Shown here one piece after another: positions 32,859-38,442 of a DNA stretch of 38,442 bases. Made by a program: the position numbers and the translations under genes. The DNA lies in NCBI GenBank assembly GCA_035623075.1, contig DASPUC010000036.1:1-38442 (forward strand), written 5' to 3'. Position 1 is the stretch's first letter, and the number at the start of each line of letters is the position of its first letter. Below the pieces are notes generated by a model. That model did no database searches, was not told the origin of the DNA, and saw only the letters and a program-made list of their open reading frames with translations. The DNA is from Nitrospiraceae bacterium. GTDB taxonomy: Bacteria; Nitrospirota; Nitrospiria; Nitrospirales; Nitrospiraceae.

Positions 32859-33416
32859 ATGGCGAAAGAATTACCCATTCTTCCATCGACAGCCCAACCG
32901 GCTGACCCCGCGCAGGCGGATCAATCGACCTATTCTCGCGTGTTTTGCCAGAAAGAGAATTCTCCTCCGCTGCGGCTCTTATTGGAATTTCTCAAGTCAC
33001 GCGGGCAGACCCCCATTACCCCTGAGAAGTTAGACGAGAGCGCGTTGGACGATTGGGCCTGGCTGCAAATCCCGCTGGGGTATAGTCGAGGACGGAAGCC
33101 GATCAACCTGTTCTGTGTACGGGACCGCGGCTCGTTCAAAGACCTGTTCGAACAGGAACAGGGCTATTTCAAGGAAACGCTGTCCATCTTCGACGACGTC
33201 GAAGCCGATCTGATGCTTGACTATGTAACCAGGGCCCGTTTCATCATCACGACACAGATGAACAAGACGGATATCACGGACGAGGGCTACGACTTCAACG
33301 GCTGGATTCTGCAGTTCTATCAGGAACAGTGTAACGGCGTCGTTCAAGTCGATGGCCAGGGATTCTATTCACCAGGTGGCCAGCTTGTGGTCGATCTGTC
33401 CACACCCACCGACTAG
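32859..33416 (+). CDS. Hypothetical protein
   Basis: A 185-residue protein with no family I recognise and no signal peptide. It has a helical N-terminal half (LRLLLEFLKSRG) and a mixed C-terminal half containing GYDFNGWILQFYQEQ and a predicted beta end. Codon use and spacing (12 bases before the next gene) suggest it is a real gene in one unit with the YkgJ-like gene. No strong ribosome binding site precedes ATG 32859. Confidence 0.65.
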   Translation: MAKELPILPSTAQPADPAQADQSTYSRVFCQKENSPPLRLLLEFLKSRGQTPITPEKLDESALDDWAWLQIPLGYSRGRKPINLFCVRDRGSFKDLFEQEQGYFKETLSIFDDVEADLMLDYVTRARFIITTQMNKTDITDEGYDFNGWILQFYQEQCNGVVQVDGQGFYSPGGQLVVDLSTPTD

Positions 33417-33428
33417 CACGGCACAGCC

Positions 33429-34037
33429 GTGAGCCCGCTCTCCAATTTACCGCGTCAGCCGTCACTATTTCGGCAGACAGATCAGTGGTTTCATCGAGCC
33501 CGTGCCTCACTTTTAGGCACCATTCCCTGCCGTAAAGGTTGCTCGCGCTGCTGTATCGGACCATTCCCCATCACCATCCTCGATAGAGAAGAGATTCGCC
33601 GTGGCCTGGAGCATCTACCCGCTCCTCAGCGGCAAGACATTGCGCAACGGGCCAGAGAGCAAGTTGCCGCGATGGAAGTCCAATACCCTCGCCTAAAAGA
33701 CTCCTACTTCCTCGACGAATGGGATGATGCGCTCATTGAGCGGCTCGTGACGGAGTTTGCGGAAACTCCCTGCCCGGCCCTGCAGTCGGACGAGAGCTGC
33801 GGCATCTACGAGTCCCGCCCGCTCACGTGTCGAACGATGGGGCTGCCGACTGAAGAACAAGGTCTGGTGCAGGGCGCCTGTGAGATTCAAACGTTTGTCC
33901 CAGCCAGACGGCTTTCCTCAGCCATCCGTGAACAGGAACAACTGCTTGCTCGTCAAGAGGCGATCGCATTGGAGCAGCTTCGTCAGCAGCGCCGAATCGA
34001 GGGGGAAGAACTTCTCGTGACCTACGGATTCGTGTAG
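33429..34037 (+). CDS. YkgJ-family cysteine-cluster protein
   Basis: A 202-residue protein with the YkgJ (Zn/Fe-chelating) cysteine pattern: Cys34, Cys38, Cys41 and Cys42 (CRKGCSRCC), then CPALQ...SC and IYESRPLTCRTMG. Members bind a metal or Fe-S cluster and their function is largely unknown. It starts at GTG 33429, 12 bases after the preceding gene, with no clear ribosome binding site. The Gln/Arg-rich C-terminus (about 160-195) is likely helical. Cytoplasmic. Confidence 0.8.
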   Translation: MSPLSNLPRQPSLFRQTDQWFHRARASLLGTIPCRKGCSRCCIGPFPITILDREEIRRGLEHLPAPQRQDIAQRAREQVAAMEVQYPRLKDSYFLDEWDDALIERLVTEFAETPCPALQSDESCGIYESRPLTCRTMGLPTEEQGLVQGACEIQTFVPARRLSSAIREQEQLLARQEAIALEQLRQQRRIEGEELLVTYGFV

Positions 34038-34126
34038 ATAAACCTGTGAGTCTCATCTGGGATCTGGGCAGCCACCTAGACACCGCTCAAAACGCTGTGT
34101 TAAGGTGAGCCTCCTTGCTTGCGGGA

Positions 34127-34202
34127 GCGCCTGTAGCTCAGTGGATAGAGCATCAGCCTCCGGAGCTGAGGGCCACAGGTTCAAATCCTGTCAGGCGCGC
34201 CA
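34127..34202 (+). tRNA. tRNA-Arg (anticodon CCG)
   Basis: A full cloverleaf: acceptor stem GCGCCTG/CAGGCGC, D arm with AGCTCAGTGGATAGAGC, anticodon loop CTCCGGA reading CGG, T arm GGTTCAAATCC and encoded CCA. Confidence 0.96.
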
Positions 34203-34261
34203 CCAGCAAGCAGCAAGGAAGAGAGACCGCACAGAGATCTCCTCGGCGAACACACCTAGGT

Positions 34262-34337
<76 letters not shown>

Positions 34338-34351
34338 AATTTCTTCACCAC

Positions 34352-35248
34352 TTACATTGCACCCGCGAGCACAGCACTGGCCAACTGTGACTGAGTTGTG
34401 ACTGACAGTCGGTCCACTGCCCACCGCAAACTCTCCGGGCTATGGTGCGCATAGCGCTGCGTCATGATCGGCGATTTGTGCCCCAGTAGCCGCTGGATCG
34501 TGTACAAATCCACCCCTTGCTGAGCGAGGCGCGTGGCGAACGTGTGCCGCAAATCGTGGAAATGAAACCCCACGACTCCCGCCTTCTTCAACGCGAGACG
34601 AAACGCCCGCCGCACATGTCCGCTCTCCAACGGGGTGAAGACCTTGCTGAAGAACACACGATCCGTCTGTACGGAACGGACCTTCGCCTTGCCCGTCAGG
34701 ACACCCAGTACCGTCTCATTGAGAGGGATCGTCCGTCGCTCACCATTCTTGGACCGAAACACGGTCACGGTCCGACGAGCGACATCTACTCCACGCCAGG
34801 TGAGTTCCAAAATCTCTCCCATGCGCATTCCCGTCCCGAGGGCAACGGTCACCAACTCCCGCAGCCACGATGCACAGTGCTTGGTCAACTCCAGCTCCTC
34901 ATCCTTCAACAGCCAGCGGTCTCGCTGATTGTGCTCCCGTTCCATCGCGACCCGGCTCACCGGATTGTCTCGGCACCACTCCCACTCCCGGATCGCCAGG
35001 TTGAAGGCCTTCTTCATGCACGCGAGCTCCCGATTGAGGCTGGCCGGCTTCAGCCCTTCCCGATAGCGACCTTGCTTGTACTGACTCACCACGCTCGGCG
35101 TGATGTCGGCCAACCTGTACGGTCCCAACGCGTCCACGAGGCGCTTGATGAATCCTCGGTAGGTCCGCTGACTGGCCAGCTTGACCACGTGCTCCGCTTC
35201 AAACCGTTCCATCATCTCCGCGAAGGTCCGCTCCTTCTCTTCCCTCAC
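34352..35248 (-). CDS. Tyrosine recombinase, catalytic part (frame-split integrase)
   Basis: This frame holds the core-binding and catalytic domains (298 codons) of an integrase. Active-site residues are all present: Arg142 (TGMRMGE), Lys167 (RSKNGER), His231 and Arg234 (HDLRH), His257 (LLGHKSP) and Tyr266 (RYAHHS). It lacks the N-terminal arm domain, which is encoded immediately upstream in the 0 frame at 35245-35400. A GTG at 35248 overlaps the upstream stop (GTGA), so separate translation by coupling is possible, as is a -1 frameshift at 35251-35257. The 3' end adjoins tRNA-Lys, marking it as the integrase of the right element. Confidence 0.85.
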   Translation of the reverse strand: MREEKERTFAEMMERFEAEHVVKLASQRTYRGFIKRLVDALGPYRLADITPSVVSQYKQGRYREGLKPASLNRELACMKKAFNLAIREWEWCRDNPVSRVAMEREHNQRDRWLLKDEELELTKHCASWLRELVTVALGTGMRMGEILELTWRGVDVARRTVTVFRSKNGERRTIPLNETVLGVLTGKAKVRSVQTDRVFFSKVFTPLESGHVRRAFRLALKKAGVVGFHFHDLRHTFATRLAQQGVDLYTIQRLLGHKSPIMTQRYAHHSPESLRWAVDRLSVTTQSQLASAVLAGAM

Positions 35249-35400
35249 CTCAAAAAACGGCCCTCGATGAGACGGGTTCGAACTTTTCCGAGAATGGCTT
35301 CTGCCAGGCGACGGTCATGGGTGCCTGTTGACTCCCGAATCCGCTGACCCTGCTGAGTTATGCTGATCCACCAGATCTGTCCACGCTTAAAGAGCCCCAT
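35245..35400 (-). CDS. Integrase arm-type domain, N-terminal part
   Basis: A 51-residue frame with the arm-domain pattern GLFKRGQIWWISITQQGQRIRESTGTHD and a following helix, then a stop just after GRFLR. Integrases of this type normally continue directly into a segment like that encoded by the next frame. AAGGAGG precedes ATG 35400 by about 5 bases, and the start overlaps the upstream excisionase gene by 14 bases. By itself it is an incomplete integrase; the two frames together would give a normal-length enzyme of about 350 residues. Confidence 0.7.
   Translation of the reverse strand: MGLFKRGQIWWISITQQGQRIRESTGTHDRRLAEAILGKVRTRLIEGRFLR
35251..35257 (-). other. Candidate -1 frameshift heptamer T_TTT_TTG
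   Basis: On the minus strand the 0-frame codons TTT TTG are preceded by T, giving T_TTT_TTG, which fits the X_XXY_YYZ rule for -1 slippage. Slipping back one base reads on as Glu-Val-Arg-Glu-Glu-Lys, joining the arm domain to the catalytic frame just before the 0-frame stop TGA (35245-35247). Alternative explanations are a sequencing error in the homopolymer or a real frameshift mutation. Confidence 0.5.
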
Positions 35401-35707
35401 CCCGTTCCTCCTTCCTGATGGAGCCTGCTTTGGATCTGGTCTCCCCGTGAGCCCCATTATGGTCCGCTCCGCGCAGCCGGGCAATGTAGCCCTTCAAATC
35501 CCCTATGACTCTGCCACCCACCTGACGCGCCTTCATGCTCGCCATCTTTTTCCGGTTCCCCTCGACCCATGCATCAATGTCTTCTCGAGCGAACCGCACG
35601 AGGCCATTCAAACGCACACAGGGAATCTTTCCCTGAGCTACCCACGCATAGAGAGTGGAAGGCTTGATTTGCAGGTGTTGCGCCACATCCTTGATCGTGA
35701 GCAGCAT
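35387..35707 (-). CDS. Excisionase/MerR-type HTH protein
   Basis: A 106-residue protein with an N-terminal winged-helix of the excisionase family: LLTIKDVAQHLQIKPSTLYAWVAQGKIPCVRLNGLVRFAREDIDAWV. A basic tail follows. Such proteins set recombination direction or regulate the integrase. It directly precedes the arm-domain frame and overlaps it by 14 bases, so it and the integrase are one unit. The start ATG 35707 has no strong ribosome binding site. Confidence 0.85.
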   Translation of the reverse strand: MLLTIKDVAQHLQIKPSTLYAWVAQGKIPCVRLNGLVRFAREDIDAWVEGNRKKMASMKARQVGGRVIGDLKGYIARLRGADHNGAHGETRSKAGSIRKEERDGAL

Positions 35708-35866
35708 TCGTCACAGACCCCATGCGCCGTACAGGCTGCCAGGTATCGCGAGACCCCATCGAGTCGGCGTGCCATGCACGGCCCTAATCCGACCAGGGAG
35801 TTGTTCCGCCTCGTCTCGATCTGTACTGTAAGACGAGTGGTGAACGTGGGCTAGGCGCAGTCACTA

Positions 35867-35899
35867 GGTAAAAATGTCGCGATGCCGAGCATTTTTACC
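35867..35899. promoter_or_regulatory. Perfect palindrome upstream of unknown gene
   Basis: GGTAAAAATG (35867-35876) and CATTTTTACC (35890-35899) are exact reverse complements with a 13-base centre. It lies 15 bases before the preferred start of the next gene and between divergent excisionase and unknown genes, so it is a candidate operator or recombination-related site. Confidence 0.5.
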
Positions 35900-35914
35900 C
35901 ACGGGAGCCTCTCG

Positions 35915-36844
35915 ATGCCGCAGCGCTGGGACTGCTATCTTCCTGATGTGCCACGTGATGAGCTGAATAACCTGGTCCGCCAATGGCCGGTGGCCGAGCC
36001 GTCTGCTCCTGACTGGGTTCACCGGGTGCTTGAAACGGGAGCGCAGTGTCGGTTGGCGTTTGCCTTCATTCTCGATGCGGCAGACCCGCTGCCGTCATTC
36101 GGATTTCCCCCTGAGGCCATCATCAGTGAGACCGAGTACAGCGTGCGACGAGGACGCCCACGGACGGCGCGCTGGGCCTTCTGGGCCGCTTATGTGCTCT
36201 GCGAAGAACTCAACCTGCAGGGGCACCGTCCTTCGATGAAGGAACTGGCGAAGTTGATCAGCATCTTGTTAGGGCGCGCGACGCCGCCGAGCGAAGTCAG
36301 GAAAATCTTGAAGACCCTCCGACGCGAAGCGGCCCAACGGGCCACAGCCTCGGCGCAATGGCTGCTCTCAAATAAACTCCAACAGCATCGTAGTCACAAG
36401 GACTTCAGAGTATGGCTCCAAAACCGGTACAGCGAGGGGCTTGAACCTACCACAGAGTTCCCGCCCATCATTGAGCATGGGCAGGTGAGCACGGCGTGGC
36501 TGGATACTGTTGGGAAAACCCGGCGGGCGATCCTCACCCGCGTCGGACGATCTGGGCCCTTGGCGGGAGCCAGTCCATTGGTGTGGCTGGCCTCGTCCAG
36601 TCGCCTCGTCTCTCGATTTCCCCTCGGAGGCGATCTGGGGATCGGCGGCCGAGTTCACCTCGGGAAAGCATTGGAGGTGCCCACGCCCCATCGGCCCTTC
36701 GAAGGAGGAACAACCTCGATCTCATTTCCCCGGCACTGGTTCGAGAATCCGCCCACTGCTGCCGTGTTGTATGCGGTGCCAGCGTATTGGCACCCGTGGT
36801 TCGAGTTGTTCTGTGCTAGGCCCAGAACGCTGAGCCCTTCATAG
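35915..36844 (+). CDS. Unknown protein of right integrated element
   Basis: A 309-residue protein with no recognised domain. I chose ATG 35915, preceded by GGGAG at good spacing, over ATG 35882, which lies inside the palindrome. The middle part (RRGRPRTARWAFWAAYVLCEELNLQGHRPSMKELAKLI) is helical and basic and resembles a DNA-binding helix-turn-helix region. The C-terminal half is mixed beta. It is placed next to the integrase module but transcribed away from it. A regulatory or replication role is possible but unsupported. Confidence 0.65.
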   Translation: MPQRWDCYLPDVPRDELNNLVRQWPVAEPSAPDWVHRVLETGAQCRLAFAFILDAADPLPSFGFPPEAIISETEYSVRRGRPRTARWAFWAAYVLCEELNLQGHRPSMKELAKLISILLGRATPPSEVRKILKTLRREAAQRATASAQWLLSNKLQQHRSHKDFRVWLQNRYSEGLEPTTEFPPIIEHGQVSTAWLDTVGKTRRAILTRVGRSGPLAGASPLVWLASSSRLVSRFPLGGDLGIGGRVHLGKALEVPTPHRPFEGGTTSISFPRHWFENPPTAAVLYAVPAYWHPWFELFCARPRTLSPS

Positions 36845-36920
36845 GACTAACACCGCCAGCGTGTGGGTCTCCGGAAGAATTCATCTCAGGAGACATTATT
36901 GACAGAGGTGCAAGGCGAGG

Positions 36921-37352
36921 ATGAAGACGACGAAACATGCCACCCTCCTGTTGGTCAAGACACGCGGCGGGGTGCGGGCGCAAGATCTTGTGCGGGAGTT
37001 TCGGTATTCCTCCGCCACAGCCCGCTCCTACATGTCCCACCTGGTGCGGCAGGGTTTGCTCCAACGGATGGGAGGGGGCTACGCCTTAACCGACAAAGGG
37101 CGAGCCCGGCTTGCGTTCTTTTCGGTGATGGGGTGCGACCACGCCCAGTGTCCCCTGTGTGAGGGGAAGTTGGGCTCGTTCACCTGTCCGCGCTGCGGGT
37201 ATCGGCTGCCACGAGACAAGGCCCGCCTGCGGCCCGCCCGTGACTTTCTCCTTGTCTGGCGCCCAGCTGGCGTCCATTGCTCCATCTGCTTGAGCCAAAT
37301 CTTGACCGAGCAGCAGGCCCGAGCCATGGGCGTCACGGAGGAAGTCCCATGA
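36921..37352 (+). CDS. Winged-helix protein with zinc-ribbon
   Basis: A 143-residue protein. The first 60 residues form a winged helix (VREFRYSSATARSYMSHLVRQGLL, wing MGGGYALTDKG). Several Cys pairs follow: Cys72, 77, 80, 89, 92 (CPRCGY), then Cys120 and Cys123, forming probably one zinc-ribbon and a partial second. It is most likely a transcription regulator. It begins 76 bases after the previous gene and its stop overlaps the next start by four bases (ATGA). Confidence 0.75.
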   Translation: MKTTKHATLLLVKTRGGVRAQDLVREFRYSSATARSYMSHLVRQGLLQRMGGGYALTDKGRARLAFFSVMGCDHAQCPLCEGKLGSFTCPRCGYRLPRDKARLRPARDFLLVWRPAGVHCSICLSQILTEQQARAMGVTEEVP

Positions 37353-37462
37353 AAGGCTGGAGGATTCAACCGCTCGGCTGGTTTGTGTTGATCCTTCTCG
37401 TCACTCTGGCAGTCTACTACCTGGTGGAGCGCTTCCGACACAAGCGCGCAGGTGAAGCGTGA
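37349..37462 (+). CDS. 37-residue single-pass membrane protein
   Basis: A very short gene starting in the last bases of the winged-helix gene (ATGA). It has a hydrophobic helix of about 18 residues (GWFVLILLVTLAVYYLV) followed by a basic tail (ERFRHKRAGEA), suggesting a single membrane helix with the tail in the cytoplasm. No family is known. Coupling to a regulator gene makes it more than a chance frame. Confidence 0.55.
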   Translation: MKGWRIQPLGWFVLILLVTLAVYYLVERFRHKRAGEA

Positions 37463-37916
37463 GCTCGGACTGAGCAGCTTCATCATTCCCTCCTTCGTCC
37501 CCTCTAAAATTCTCCCGCATCGAACCTTTTCCCGCTGAATTATTTTCCCGGTGCATCATTCTTGAGTCATCCTCTGGAATTGTGCTCCAGTGGTTGGCGT
37601 TAAAGTCGGCGAATCCCCAGCGATCGGATCGTTTCCACCTGTTGTGGAGATGGCTAAGCAAGCTTACGCGGATTTACTCGGTCTTACGCAGCGTGCTAGC
37701 TTACTCGGCAGGGAGAGCCCTCAACCAAGCTGGGAACGGGGACTGTCTTCTCAGGTTCAAAAACACTGATTTGTTCCTGTGTCAATCCCTCTGGAATTCA
37801 AGGAATCCGCACTGCCCAAATTACGTGACCAAAAACAAATGTTTTAGTCAGAGTAAGAACGAAGAACCGGATCACACGATACCATATTTCACCCTCTCAG
37901 AGGAGCCAACAATCTC
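37463..37916. other. Intergenic region
   Basis: About 450 bases between the small membrane protein and the lipoprotein gene. An open frame at 37582-37920 has poor protein-like composition and no ribosome binding site. No tRNA, strong hairpin or other feature was seen. Confidence 0.4.
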
Positions 37917-38345
37917 ATGAATCACACGATCCCCATCTCAGTGCCGAACGACTCTGGAATTCTGCTCATCAGTCTCCTGACACTCCTGAGCTGTCTGGAT
38001 TTGAGTGGCTGTGCCACAACCCCGACAGAGCCCCCTCCCCCATCCCCAACACAGAAAGCCTTGGTAGGAAAAACCCAGCAAGAACTCATGAGCTGTGTGG
38101 GACTCCAACCTGACGTGAAGGTTGTTGAGGGGGTCACGGAGCTGAAATACTATAAGGAAGCGTCTCAGTTCGAAGAATCTTTCGCCGGCACCAAAAGCAG
38201 CATGGCACGCGTGCACCATGGCTGTTGGGCCACCTTGCGTCTCACTAACGACGTGGTCACCGAGGTCCGATATCGATCGGTGCCCAAGGACTATCACGAT
38301 TACGACCATTGCGACGAAATCTTTGAGAATTGCTTAGGGAAGTGA
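37917..38345 (+). CDS. Putative lipoprotein
   Basis: A 142-residue protein with a lipoprotein-like start: a hydrophobic segment about 14-28 and a lipobox ending in LSGC, with Cys32 the predicted lipidated residue. A Pro/Thr-rich linker (about 33-45) precedes a small domain containing KTQQELMSCVGLQPDVK, which resembles the repeated 'GKTxxEL...G' motif of small outer-membrane assembly lipoproteins. Two more cysteines at the end (HCDEIFENC) may form a disulfide. GAGGAG lies about 13 bases upstream of ATG 37917. Function unknown. Confidence 0.68.
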   Translation: MNHTIPISVPNDSGILLISLLTLLSCLDLSGCATTPTEPPPPSPTQKALVGKTQQELMSCVGLQPDVKVVEGVTELKYYKEASQFEESFAGTKSSMARVHHGCWATLRLTNDVVTEVRYRSVPKDYHDYDHCDEIFENCLGK

Positions 38346-38442
38346 GTGTGAGCCCACCAAGACACTCCCGCCAAACTGATAGCCCGTGAGGTTCGGAGCA
38401 TTGACTACCTGGAGACAATTTTCTTCAGGGCATCTCGAACCT

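Noticed and set aside
37582-37920. 112-codon plus-strand frame
   Set aside because: Low-complexity-free but with no ribosome binding site and protein composition unlike neighbours; likely chance.

Overview
The window looks like a bacterial chromosome segment, most likely from the genus Nitrospira or a close relative in Nitrospirota. This is an inference from gene content and order, not from a database search. The supporting content is an IscR-led ISC operon with its ferredoxin on the opposite strand, a rubrerythrin / Fe-S oxidoreductase / DUF3501 cluster, many haem- and cysteine-rich proteins, and moderately high G+C.

Three regions can be separated. (1) About 1-8333 is an integrated accessory element. 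It has a CHC2 zinc-finger primase-like protein cut by the window edge, a DUF3987 helicase-like protein followed by a striking GTCGT repeat palindrome, small unknown genes, cargo-like genes (membrane protein, SGNH hydrolase, lipoprotein, RHH proteins) and two tandem tyrosine recombinases. It ends exactly at the 3' end of a tRNA-Gln gene. (2) About 8334-34337 is core chromosome. It carries two tRNA-Gln genes, gltX, a flavin reductase, the ISC iron-sulfur assembly genes (fdx / iscR-iscS-iscU-iscA-hscB-hscA-iscX), a class A PBP, typA, a peroxiredoxin and a thioredoxin-like protein. A cysteine-rich PAS hybrid kinase, a secreted coiled-coil protein and a di-haem cytochrome follow. Next is a minus-strand group of rubrerythrin, Fe-S oxidoreductase, DUF3501 and a tandem PTPS protein, then a ubiquitin-like protein, HU, a YkgJ-type protein, tRNA-Arg and tRNA-Lys. 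(3) About 34338-38442 is a second integrated element directly at the 3' end of tRNA-Lys. It has a tyrosine recombinase split between two frames at a T_TTT_TTG slippery heptamer, an excisionase-like gene, a perfect palindrome ahead of an unknown gene, a wHTH/zinc-ribbon regulator with a 37-residue membrane protein, and a lipoprotein.

The core genes fit together as iron-sulfur assembly and redox/oxidative-stress functions. IscS/IscU/IscA/HscB/HscA/IscX plus ferredoxin build clusters under control of the Fe-S sensor IscR. Rubrerythrin, peroxiredoxin, the thioredoxin-like protein and Fe-S electron carriers are close by. gltX lies next to both tRNA-Gln genes, which suggests, without proving, the indirect route to Gln-tRNA.

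The least explained items are the frame-split integrase, the palindromic GTCGT array, the two mutually exclusive hairpins in the iscR leader, the heptad TCAGC intergenic repeats, the ubiquitin-like protein with an internal di-glycine, and the unknown cassette at 35.9-37.5 kb. No CRISPR array, rRNA or insertion sequence with a DDE transposase was seen.
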